From an uncultured Planctomycetaceae bacterium (GTDB taxonomy: Bacteria; Planctomycetota; Planctomycetia; Pirellulales; UBA1268), in NCBI GenBank assembly GCA_903919035.1, contig CAIXGY010000192.1:1-41824 (forward strand): a DNA stretch of 41,824 nt, given 5' to 3'. This document shows, piece by piece, positions 16,207 through 24,338 of the stretch (its first letter is position 1; each line of letters begins with the position of its first letter). The notes below the pieces were generated by a model. It did not search any database. It was not told the DNA's origin and saw nothing but the letters and a program-made list of their open reading frames with translations. Both the position numbers and the translations under genes were made by a program.

Positions 16207-19200
16207 GTGTTCCAGCGCGATCGGACCACTTCCACCGACAAGAGCCGCTGGCGCGCCGCCTCGCCGCCACCGGTCCGCGCCGCGCTCGTGATCGTGTGGT
16301 GTCTCGTTGCCGCCGCGCGCGCCGGGGCGCCGCCGGAATTCGTCGTGCCCGGCGCGAGCGCGGGATCACTCGCTGCGTTGCCGGCGCGCGGTCTCGCCGC
16401 GGCCATCGCCGAGGCCGGCAGGATCGAGGTGCCGGCGGCCGATCCGCGGCAGACGCTCGTCGTCCGTGCCACCCAGGCGTCGCGGTGGACCGAGGGTTCC
16501 TACGACGTCTGGCACCTCACGGGCGGTGTCACGATCCGGCAGGGAGCGACGGAGGCCACGGCGCACGAGGCGGTCGTATGGATCGATCGGGCCGGCGATC
16601 CCGAAGCCGGCGCCGATTCACCCCGGCCGCGAAGCATGCTGGCCCGGCTGGCGGGTGACGTGAAGGTGCGGACGCGCGACGAGACGACCGCGACGGTCCG
16701 TGGCCCGACGTGGGCCGGTCGCTTCTGGGCGCTCGACGAACCGACACTCGACTTCGCCAGCGTCACGGACGGCGCCGGCGCGCCGCCGCGCTACGAGCGG
16801 CCGGTCGACGCCGCCGGCACGAGCCCGGTCGCCGAGCCGCACGGCGTCGACGGCGTCGAGCAGGCGCAGTTCAGTGAGTTCGGTGCGCCGGCCGTGCCTC
16901 AGGTGACGCCTGCCGCGCCGCCCGCCCGTCGGCTTCGCGCGTTCCCGCGGTCGAGCACGCCGCTGGCCGTCCGCTGGTTCCCCAGCCCGTCGGGCACCGA
17001 GTGGATCGCCGTGATCACCTCCGGCGTGAACCTCGTCGTCGACGGCGTCGACCCCGCCGGGCCGCTCGACGTCTCCGCCGACCGGCTCGTCATCTGGACC
17101 CGCGGCCAGGCCCAGCCCGACCTCGGCGGCAGCGCCACGCAGGCCGCTGACGTGCCGCTCGAACTCTACATGGAAGGCAACGTGATCTTCCGGCAGGGGC
17201 AGCGGGTGGTCGAGGCGGCGAACATGTTCTACGACGTGCCGCGATCGAGCGGCGTGATCACCGGGGCCACCGTGCTCACGCCGGTCGACAACTACTCGGG
17301 TGCCGTCCGCCTCCGGGCCGACGTGCTCCGCCAGGTGGACCGCAGCCGTTTCGTCGCCCAGCGCACCGGCCTCACGTCGAGCCGCCTCGGCGTGCCGTCG
17401 TGGGAGTTTCGCTCGCGCGAGCTCCAGTTCACCGACGAGCAGGTGCCGATCCCAGGCTCCGACGGCCGGCCCGTCGTCGATCCTGCCACCGGCGAGCCGC
17501 AGGTCGAACACCAGACGTTCATCACCAGCCGGGGCAACACCGTGACGGTCGGAGGCGTGCCCGTGCTGTGGTGGCCCGTGCTCGCCACCGACGCCCGCAA
17601 GCCCACCTTCTACATCAACAATGCGCAGGTGAAGAACGACCAAATCTTCGGCACGCAGTTGCTGACGAGCTGGGATGCCTTCCAGGTCTTCGGCTGGCGA
17701 CAGCCGCCGGCCGGTGTCGATTGGGATTTCGACGTCGATTACCTGAGCCTCCGCGGACCCGGCGGCGGGACGTCGCTGCTCTACAATCGGCCCGACTTCC
17801 TCTGGCTGGGCACGCCGGCCAGCGGCGACCTCGACGCCTGGTTCGTCGGCGATGTGGGACGCGACAACCTCGGCCTCTATCGCCGGGATTTCACCTACCC
17901 GGGCTTTCCGAGCCGCACGTTCCGCGGGCGGTCGTTCTGGCGACACCGGCAGGATCTCGGAGGCGGCTGGCAGGCCCGCGGCACCGCCGGCTGGATCAGC
18001 GACATGAATTTTCTCGAGGAATACTACGAGGCGGAATGGGAGGAGGGCTACGAGCAGCGGACGTGGCTCGACCTGCGGCGGCCGATCGAGAACCGGGAGT
18101 TGCGGCTGCTGTCGAGCGTCCGCCTCGATCCCTTCTTCACGCAGACCGAGTGGTGGCCGCGGCTCGATCATTATTTCCTCGGTCAACCGCTCCTGGGCGA
18201 CGCCGTCACGTGGTACGAGCATTCGGGGCTCGCCTACGCCCGCCAGAATCTCCCGCAGACTCCCACCGTCGGGCAGGGCCTGAACATCTGGACGACGCTG
18301 CCGTACGAGAACGACGTGATCGGCGAGCGGTTCTCGACCCGCCACGAACTCGACCTGCCCTTCCAGGCCGGGGCCGTGAAGCTGGTGCCCTATGCGCTCG
18401 GCGAACTTGCCCACTGGGGCCAGGACATCACCCAGTCGCCCATCGACCGCGCCTATGGCCAGGTCGGGATCCGCGCCGCGCTGCCGATGTGGACGGTGGA
18501 CAACACCGTCGAGAGCCGCCTGTGGAACGTCCACGGCCTCGCCCACAAGGTCGTCCTCGAGGGCGAGTTCTCCTACACCGAGGCCACGCAGTCGCTCGAC
18601 CAGTTTCCGCTCTACGACCAGATCGACGACGACGCGATCAACCAATACCGTCGCAACATTCCCTACTGGGACTACGGCGCCGTCCCGGGTAGCCCGCTGC
18701 CGCTGCCGGCGGCCATCGTCTTCGGACCCGACCAGAAGTACGACCCGCGAACCTACGCGGTCCGCCGCGGCATGGCCGGCTGGGTGACCGGCCCGACCGA
18801 AATCGCGGACGATCTGACCGCGTTCCGCGTGGCAGCCCGCCAGCGCTGGCAGACCAAGCGCGGCCCGGTCGGGGCCCGGCGGATCATCGACTGGATCACC
18901 TTCGACGTGGACGGTGAGTTCTTTCCGGTCGCGAGCCAGAACTTCGGGCAGATCCTCGGCCTGTGGCAGTACGACTTCCGCTGGCACGTGGGGGACCGCA
19001 CGACCGTGCTCTCCACGGCCGACGTCGATTTCTTCTCCGGCGGGCAGCAGCTCTACACCGTGGGCGCCCTCCTCAACCGCACGCCCCGGGGGAGCTTCTA
19101 CATCGGCTTCAATCAGTTCGGAGGCCCGATCAGCGCGGCCGTGCTCACCGGCTCCTACACCTACCGCATGAGCCCGAAGTGGGCGAGTTCCTTCGGTTCC

Positions 19201-19413
19201 GCGATCGATCTCACGGGCCGCAACATCGGCCAGAATTTCCAGCTCGTGCGAATCGGCGAGTCATTCCTGATGACGTTCGGATTCAACGTCGACTACAGCC
19301 GCAACAACGTGGGTGTGACCTTCAACTTGGAGCCGCGATTCCTCTCACGGACCCAGTTTGCGAGCCGCTCCGGCATCGACATCCCGGTCGCGGGCGCCTA
19401 CGGTCTCGAATGA
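16207..19413 (+). CDS. lptD: LptD-like outer membrane LPS-assembly protein
   Basis: A 1068-residue protein with a signal peptide (hydrophobic core ~24-36, cleavage near AARAGA). Several OstA/LptA-type beta segments follow: WHLTGGVTIRQGATEATAHE near residue 100, VNLVVDGVDPAGPLDVSADR near 280 and LYMEGNVIFRQGQRVVEAA near 320. From about 480 the sequence becomes Trp/Tyr-rich with alternating strands (LRLLSSVRLDPFFTQTEWW, LPYENDVIGERFSTRHELD), as expected for the C-terminal barrel. It should insert LPS into the outer leaflet with LptE and the Lpt bridge. The GTG start is supported by GAGGAA at 16194-16199 and a promoter. It is longer than the usual ~780 residues, mainly because of the extra OstA region. 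Symbol by family resemblance. Confidence 0.75.
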   Translation: MFQRDRTTSTDKSRWRAASPPPVRAALVIVWCLVAAARAGAPPEFVVPGASAGSLAALPARGLAAAIAEAGRIEVPAADPRQTLVVRATQASRWTEGSYDVWHLTGGVTIRQGATEATAHEAVVWIDRAGDPEAGADSPRPRSMLARLAGDVKVRTRDETTATVRGPTWAGRFWALDEPTLDFASVTDGAGAPPRYERPVDAAGTSPVAEPHGVDGVEQAQFSEFGAPAVPQVTPAAPPARRLRAFPRSSTPLAVRWFPSPSGTEWIAVITSGVNLVVDGVDPAGPLDVSADRLVIWTRGQAQPDLGGSATQAADVPLELYMEGNVIFRQGQRVVEAANMFYDVPRSSGVITGATVLTPVDNYSGAVRLRADVLRQVDRSRFVAQRTGLTSSRLGVPSWEFRSRELQFTDEQVPIPGSDGRPVVDPATGEPQVEHQTFITSRGNTVTVGGVPVLWWPVLATDARKPTFYINNAQVKNDQIFGTQLLTSWDAFQVFGWRQPPAGVDWDFDVDYLSLRGPGGGTSLLYNRPDFLWLGTPASGDLDAWFVGDVGRDNLGLYRRDFTYPGFPSRTFRGRSFWRHRQDLGGGWQARGTAGWISDMNFLEEYYEAEWEEGYEQRTWLDLRRPIENRELRLLSSVRLDPFFTQTEWWPRLDHYFLGQPLLGDAVTWYEHSGLAYARQNLPQTPTVGQGLNIWTTLPYENDVIGERFSTRHELDLPFQAGAVKLVPYALGELAHWGQDITQSPIDRAYGQVGIRAALPMWTVDNTVESRLWNVHGLAHKVVLEGEFSYTEATQSLDQFPLYDQIDDDAINQYRRNIPYWDYGAVPGSPLPLPAAIVFGPDQKYDPRTYAVRRGMAGWVTGPTEIADDLTAFRVAARQRWQTKRGPVGARRIIDWITFDVDGEFFPVASQNFGQILGLWQYDFRWHVGDRTTVLSTADVDFFSGGQQLYTVGALLNRTPRGSFYIGFNQFGGPISAAVLTGSYTYRMSPKWASSFGSAIDLTGRNIGQNFQLVRIGESFLMTFGFNVDYSRNNVGVTFNLEPRFLSRTQFASRSGIDIPVAGAYGLE

Positions 19414-19438
19414 GTCCCCGCCCCGTCGGAGCCGTCCC

Positions 19439-20434
19439 GTGAGAGTCGCCGCCTTCTCGATCAAGCCGTATGACCGCGCCTCGTTGGGCGCGGCGGCGGC
19501 CGGCCTGCCGTTGGAGTGGAGCTGGCTCGAGCCGCGACTCGACGCCGGCACCGCGCGGCTGGCCGAGGGAGCGACGGCCGTGAACTGCTTCGTGAACGAC
19601 GATCTCGGCGCGGCGACGCTCGAGCGGCTCGTCGCCGAGGGTGTGCGGCTCGTCACGCTCCGCTGTGCCGGGTTCAACCAGGTGGACCTGGAGGCCGCCG
19701 CCAGGCTCGGCGTGTCCGTGACCCGGGTTCCGGAGTACTCGCCCCACGCCGTGGCCGAGCACACCATCGGCCTGATCCTCACGCTCGATCGTCGGCTCCA
19801 CAAGGCCTACAATCGGGTGCGGGAAGGCAACTTCTCGCTGGACGGGCTTCTGGGATTCGACCTCCACGGCCGCACCGTCGGCATCGTCGGCGTGGGGAGG
19901 ATCGGTCGGCGGGTCGCCGAGATCCTCCTCGGTTTCGGCTGCCGGGTGCTGGCCCACGACATGCGGCCCGCCGCCGACCTCGTGGCCCGTGGTGTCGACT
20001 ACGTCCCGCTCGAAACGCTGTTCGCGGCGTCCGACATCGTCACGCTCCACTGCCCACTCACGCCCGCCAACCACCACCTCATCGACGCCCGGGCGATCGA
20101 CCTCATGCGACCGGGGGTGATGATCGTCAACACCAGTCGCGGCGGTCTCGTCGACACCCCGGCCGTCATCCAGGGCCTCAAGAGCGGCCGCATCGGCCAC
20201 CTCGGCCTCGACGTGTACGAGGAGGAGGCCGACCTGTTCTTCGCCGATCGCAGCGGCTCCGTGATCTCCGACGACACCTTCATGCGGCTGCTGACGTTCC
20301 CGAACGTGGTGGTGACGGCGCACCAGGCCTTCTTCACACGCGACGCCCTCGACGCGATCGCCGCCCAGACCGTCCGGAACCTGATGCACTTTCAGCGGGG
20401 AGAGCCGCTCGAGGCGGTCGTGCCCCGGGCCTGA
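19439..20434 (+). CDS. D-2-hydroxyacid dehydrogenase (LdhA-like)
   Basis: A 331-residue NAD-dependent dehydrogenase. The dinucleotide fold motif GIVGVGRIGRR is near residue 146. The catalytic Arg is in NTSRGGLVD, the Glu in LDVYEEEADLFF and the His in VVTAHQAFFT. The FADRSG and YEEEADLFF features resemble fermentative D-lactate dehydrogenase rather than phosphoglycerate dehydrogenase. It should interconvert pyruvate and D-lactate, or a related 2-oxoacid pair. The GTG start at 19439 lies 25 bp after lptD, so it is probably on that transcript, although no functional link is evident. A terminator hairpin follows immediately. Confidence 0.85.
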   Translation: MRVAAFSIKPYDRASLGAAAAGLPLEWSWLEPRLDAGTARLAEGATAVNCFVNDDLGAATLERLVAEGVRLVTLRCAGFNQVDLEAAARLGVSVTRVPEYSPHAVAEHTIGLILTLDRRLHKAYNRVREGNFSLDGLLGFDLHGRTVGIVGVGRIGRRVAEILLGFGCRVLAHDMRPAADLVARGVDYVPLETLFAASDIVTLHCPLTPANHHLIDARAIDLMRPGVMIVNTSRGGLVDTPAVIQGLKSGRIGHLGLDVYEEEADLFFADRSGSVISDDTFMRLLTFPNVVVTAHQAFFTRDALDAIAAQTVRNLMHFQRGEPLEAVVPRA

Positions 20435-20452
20435 CCGGCGGCCGCCCGCCGG
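20435..20452 (+). terminator. Likely terminator after the dehydrogenase
   Basis: A perfect 7-bp GC stem (CCGGCGG / CCGCCGG, loop CCGC) starts right after the stop codon and is followed by CCCGATTT. The T-tract is short, but the position separates the lptD transcript from the sigma-factor gene. Confidence 0.45.
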
Positions 20453-20466
20453 CCCGATTTCGCGGC

Positions 20467-20472
20467 TATACT
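20467..20472 (+). promoter_or_regulatory. Candidate -10 box upstream of the ECF sigma gene
   Basis: TATACT lies 61 nt before the ATG at 20534. No recognisable -35 (TTGACA-like) lies 16-19 bp upstream, which leaves room for recognition by an alternative sigma factor, possibly its own. This is weak on its own. Confidence 0.3.
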
Positions 20473-20533
20473 CGGCCACGGGGCCGGTTCTCCGGCCGCG
20501 GCGAACCTTTTTCAGGCCGGGGCCGTATCGGAG

Positions 20534-21214
20534 ATGGATGTGCACGACGCTCATACCGGCTCCGGGCAGGGTTCGTCCCGCTCCGGGGGTTCCGTGGCCG
20601 ACAACGGCGGCGGGAGCCCCGCAGCGGCGGTCTGCGACGAAGATCTGCTCCGCCGGTGCCGGTCGGGTGGAGACCCGGCCGCGTTCGAGACGCTCGTGCA
20701 TCGGTACGAACGCGAACTGTTCAGTTATCTCCGCCGCTACCTCGGCAGCGCGGAGATGGCGGAGGACGTGTTCCAGGCGACGTTTCTCCAGGTCCATCTG
20801 AAGAAGGAGCATTTCGAGGATGGACGCCGCTTCCGCCCTTGGCTTTACGCGATCGCCACCAACCAGGCCATCGACGCACAGCGGAGGAATCGCCGCCATC
20901 GCATGGCCAGCCTCGACGCCCGCACGGGCGACGGGGATGACGTGGGTTCGCTCGTGGAGATGCTGCAGGGCGGCGGCGGCACGGCCGTCCAGGAACTCGA
21001 GAACGAAGAGTCCCGAGAGTGGGTGCGCTCCGCGGTCGAGGCCCTGCCCGAAACATTGCGGGGAGCGCTCGTGTTGGTCTACCACCAGGGTCTCAAGTAT
21101 CGCGAGGCGGCCGACGTCCTCGGCGTCCCCGTGGGAACCGTGAAGAGCCGCTTGAACGCGGCACTCGTGAAACTCAACGAAACATGGCAACGATCCCGGG
21201 AGCAGCGAGCGTGA
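20534..21214 (+). CDS. ECF-type RNA polymerase sigma factor
   Basis: A 226-residue sigma-70-family protein. An acidic/Gly-rich N-terminal tail (~1-33) precedes region 2 (~36-122), with MAEDVFQATFLQVH and FRPWLYAIATNQAIDAQRR at 100-118. After a linker, region 4 (~160-218) has the helix-turn-helix KYREAADVLGVPVGTVKSRL (188-207). It should direct RNA polymerase to a specific set of promoters. The stop is 3 bp before the start of the next gene, which looks like its membrane anti-sigma factor, so the pair should be co-translated. The target regulon is unknown. Confidence 0.93.
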   Translation: MDVHDAHTGSGQGSSRSGGSVADNGGGSPAAAVCDEDLLRRCRSGGDPAAFETLVHRYERELFSYLRRYLGSAEMAEDVFQATFLQVHLKKEHFEDGRRFRPWLYAIATNQAIDAQRRNRRHRMASLDARTGDGDDVGSLVEMLQGGGGTAVQELENEESREWVRSAVEALPETLRGALVLVYHQGLKYREAADVLGVPVGTVKSRLNAALVKLNETWQRSREQRA

Positions 21215-21217
21215 ACC

Positions 21218-22198
21218 ATGGGCGACGAGGCGACGATGCGTGAGCAACTCGTGGGCTACGTGCTCGATGCGCTGGACGCCGACGAGCGGCGGGACGTCGA
21301 GGCGGCGCTCGCCGATCCGCTCGAGGGGGCCGGCCTGCGGCGCGATCTCGAGATGGTGCGGTCGGCCGTGGCGCCGCTGGCTTTCGACCGGGATCCGCCG
21401 GCCGTGCCCGCCGGTCTCGCCGGTCGGACGCTCGCGTTCGTGGCCGCACAGGCCACGGCCGAGGGTCGGCCGGTCATCCGCCCGCTGTCACCGTCGAGCG
21501 AGACCGGCAGGCCCCGAAGCCGGGTCTGGATCGACAGGGCGCTGATGGCGGCGACGGCTCTCGCAGCCTGCATTCTCGTGCTGCCGCTGGTACGCCAGGC
21601 GGTGGACGACTCCCGCGCGAGGCGCACGGAGCGGAATCTGCAACTGCTGTCGACCGCCCTCCAGGGCTATGCGGAGTCGCACGGCTTCTATCCCACGCCG
21701 CCCGGCGAGGGGCCGCTCTCCCGCGCCGGTCTCTACGCCCCGACGCTCGTCGCCGACGAGCGGATTCTCGCCACCGACGGCACGCTGCTCGTGCCGGGCT
21801 CCGCGTTGGCGACCCGGGGTCGATTCCGCGTGCCGACGCTCGCCGAGCTCGAGGCGGCGGCGGGCACGCCGCGATTCGACGAACTGGTGCGCGAGATGGG
21901 GGGCGATTACGGCTACACGCTCGGCCACCGCGACGCGGCGGGCGTCCTTCAGCCCAACCGCAACCGCCGGCGGTTCGACCATCCGCTCCTCGCCGACGAT
22001 CCCGACCACACCGATGAGAAGACCGACAATCATCCCGACGGGATTCACCACGTGCTCTACGAGGATGGCCACGTGGCTCGGCTCCGCGCCGATGGGCTCC
22101 ACCGCGGCGACCACCTTTACCGCAACCACGAGGGCAAGGTCGCGGCGGGCGTCGATCAAGACGACGCCGTGATCGGCGACTCGGAAGACCGGCCGTAG
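21218..22198 (+). CDS. Presumed membrane anti-sigma factor with a pseudopilin-like (DUF1559-type) outer domain
   Basis: A 326-residue single-pass protein. Residues 8-31 (LVGYVLDALDADERRDVEAA) resemble the N-terminal anti-sigma domain of RskA-type factors, without the zinc-binding His/Cys motif. A membrane helix spans about 108-126. Directly after it comes a helix (127-151) that reads like the start of planctomycete DUF1559 pseudopilins: RTERNLQLLSTALQGYAESH, then GFYPTPP. Near the C-terminus, NHPDGIHHVLYEDGHV (271-286) resembles the H-x(9)-DG tail motif of that family. No prepilin-peptidase site (GFTLVE) precedes the helix, so it should stay membrane-anchored. Its position 3 bp after the sigma gene supports a sensor/anti-sigma role; this is inference. 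Confidence 0.72.
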   Translation: MGDEATMREQLVGYVLDALDADERRDVEAALADPLEGAGLRRDLEMVRSAVAPLAFDRDPPAVPAGLAGRTLAFVAAQATAEGRPVIRPLSPSSETGRPRSRVWIDRALMAATALAACILVLPLVRQAVDDSRARRTERNLQLLSTALQGYAESHGFYPTPPGEGPLSRAGLYAPTLVADERILATDGTLLVPGSALATRGRFRVPTLAELEAAAGTPRFDELVREMGGDYGYTLGHRDAAGVLQPNRNRRRFDHPLLADDPDHTDEKTDNHPDGIHHVLYEDGHVARLRADGLHRGDHLYRNHEGKVAAGVDQDDAVIGDSEDRP

Positions 22199-22207
22199 TC
22201 GTATCCG

Positions 22208-24265
22208 TCAGCGGGCAGCGAGCGACTCGCGGGCGGCGGCGGCCACCGCGTCGGCCGTGATGCCGAAGTGGGTGTAGAGGGCGGGTGCCGGGGCCGACGC
22301 TCCGAACGACTTCATCCCCACGAAGCGGCCCTGGGGGCCGAGCCACCGCTCCCATCCGAAGCCACAGGCCGCCTCGCAGGCCACGCGGGCCGTCACCGCG
22401 GATGGCAGGACTCGCTCACGGTAGTCGGCACTCTGCTCCTCGAAGAGATCCCAGCTCGGCATGCTCACGACGCGGGCCCGCACGCCGCCGGCCGCGAGTT
22501 TCTCCGCGGCCTCGAGGCAGACCTGAACCTCGCTGCCCGTGCCGATGAGGATGCAGTCGGGTGTTCCGGACGGCGGGTCCTGGAGCACGTAGGCCCCATG
22601 CGCGACGCCGGTCGCCGCCCCGCGGCCGGCACGGTCGAGCGTGGGGATGTTTTGGCGTGAGAGCACGAGCACCGCCGGCCGGTCGCCGCGATTCATCACC
22701 AGCCGCCACGCCTCGGTCACCTCGTTGGCGTCGCCCGGCCGCAGCACCGTCAGGCCGGGCACGGCCCGCGCACTGGCGAGTTGTTCGATGGGCTGATGCG
22801 TGGGGCCGTCCTCGCCGAGGCCGATCGAGTCGTGCGTGAGGACGTAGATCACCCCGAGGTTGCCGAGGGCCGAGAGCCGCAGCGCCGGCTTCAGGTAGTC
22901 GAGAAACACGAAGAACGTCGCGCAGTAGGGCCGCAGGCCGGAGAGTGCCATGCCGTTGCAGGCGGCGGCCATGCCGTGCTCGCGAATGCCGAAGTGCAGG
23001 TTGCGGCCCGCGGGAGTGGCCGCGCCGAAGTCACCGGCTCCTGGCACGAGCGTCATCGTCGACGGGGCGAGATCGGCCGAGCCGCCGAGAAACCAGGGCA
23101 CGGCCGCGCTCACGGCCTGGATCACCTTGCCGCTGGAAACCCGGCTGGCGAGCCCCTTGGCATCGGGGGGAAACGTCGGCAGGGCGGCGTCCCAGCCCAC
23201 GGGCAGGCCCCCGTCGAGGAAGCGGGACAATTCCGCCGCCAGCTCGGGCTGACCCTTCGCATAGTCGGCGGCGGTCTTCTCCCAGGCCTCGTGCGCCAGG
23301 CTGCCGCGGCGGGCGAAGGTGGCCGCCCAGTGGGCCATCACCTCCGGCGGCACGAGGAAGTGCCCGTCGACGGGCCAGCCATAGGCGGCCTTCGCCCCCT
23401 TGATCTCGTCGGGGCCGAGGGGCGCGCCGTGGGCCTCGTGCGAGCCCGCCTTCTTCGGTGCCCCGTAGCCGATCACGCTCTTCACGATCACGAGCGTGGG
23501 TCTTTCCCGCTCACCCTTGAAGGCCTGCAGGGCGGCCCGGATTGCGTCCAGGTCGTTCGCGTCGGCGACGTGTTCCACGCGCCAGCCCAGGCCCTGAAAC
23601 CGCGCGGCGACGTTCTCGCTGAAGGCGAGGTGCGTCTCGCCCTCGATCGTGATGGCGTTGTCGTCGTAGATCCAGCACAGATTCGAGAGCTTGAGGTGGC
23701 CGGCCAGCGACGCCGCCTCGGAGGCCACTCCCTCCATGAGATCGCCGTCGCTGCACAGCACGTAGGTGTCGTAGTCGAAGAGCACCTGGCCGGGACGGTT
23801 GTACCGGGCCGCCAGCCAGCGGGCCGCCAGCGCCATGCCCACGGAATTGCCACACCCCTGGCCGAGCGGCCCGGTCGTGGTCTCGATGCCCGCGGTCATG
23901 TGGTGCTCGGGGTGGCCGGCGCAGACGCTGTCGAGTTGCCGAAACCGCTTGATCTGCTCGAGCGACACCGCCGGCTCGCGGCTCGCCGCGCCAGCCCCGC
24001 CGCGGCGGATGCCCGCCAGGTGGATGAGCGCGTAGAGGAGCATCGACGCATGGCCGCAGGAGAGCACGAAGCGGTCGCGGTTCGGCCAGGCCGGATCCGT
24101 CGGGTCGTAGCGGAGAAATTCCTTCCAGACCGCGAAGGCCACCGGAGCCAACGCCATCGGCGTGCCGGGGTGTCCGCTCTTGGCGGCCTCGACCGCGTCC
24201 ATCGCGAGGGTGCGGATCGTGTCGATCGACAGACGGTCGAGATCGGCGGTGGTGGCTGCGGACAT
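22208..24265 (-). CDS. tkt: Transketolase
   Basis: A 685-residue thiamine-diphosphate enzyme of the pentose phosphate and Calvin-type sugar pathways, moving two-carbon ketol units between sugar phosphates. The motifs are typical: SGHPGTPM at 30-37, the diphosphate-binding GDLMEGVASEAASLAGH, the following DDNAITIEG, and the pyrimidine-domain REHGMAAACNGMALSG. Length is normal. The ATG at 24265 is supported by GCAGGAGAGG just upstream and by a strong promoter. Its 3' end converges with the anti-sigma gene, with only 9 bp between the two stops. Confidence 0.95.
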   Translation of the reverse strand: MSAATTADLDRLSIDTIRTLAMDAVEAAKSGHPGTPMALAPVAFAVWKEFLRYDPTDPAWPNRDRFVLSCGHASMLLYALIHLAGIRRGGAGAASREPAVSLEQIKRFRQLDSVCAGHPEHHMTAGIETTTGPLGQGCGNSVGMALAARWLAARYNRPGQVLFDYDTYVLCSDGDLMEGVASEAASLAGHLKLSNLCWIYDDNAITIEGETHLAFSENVAARFQGLGWRVEHVADANDLDAIRAALQAFKGERERPTLVIVKSVIGYGAPKKAGSHEAHGAPLGPDEIKGAKAAYGWPVDGHFLVPPEVMAHWAATFARRGSLAHEAWEKTAADYAKGQPELAAELSRFLDGGLPVGWDAALPTFPPDAKGLASRVSSGKVIQAVSAAVPWFLGGSADLAPSTMTLVPGAGDFGAATPAGRNLHFGIREHGMAAACNGMALSGLRPYCATFFVFLDYLKPALRLSALGNLGVIYVLTHDSIGLGEDGPTHQPIEQLASARAVPGLTVLRPGDANEVTEAWRLVMNRGDRPAVLVLSRQNIPTLDRAGRGAATGVAHGAYVLQDPPSGTPDCILIGTGSEVQVCLEAAEKLAAGGVRARVVSMPSWDLFEEQSADYRERVLPSAVTARVACEAACGFGWERWLGPQGRFVGMKSFGASAPAPALYTHFGITADAVAAAARESLAAR

Positions 24266-24294
24266 GGCCTCTCCTGCGGGAATGATGCGGCGAG

Positions 24295-24324
24295 AGTGTA
24301 GGAGCCCCATGAAAACGCCGTCAA
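24295..24324 (-). promoter_or_regulatory. Sigma-70-type promoter of tkt
   Basis: On the minus strand: TTGACG (24324-24319), 18-bp spacer, TACACT (24300-24295). Five of six bases match in the -35. The leader to the ATG at 24265 would be about 22-23 nt and includes the AGGAG ribosome site. Confidence 0.6.
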
Positions 24325-24338
24325 ATCTCGGACATGCA

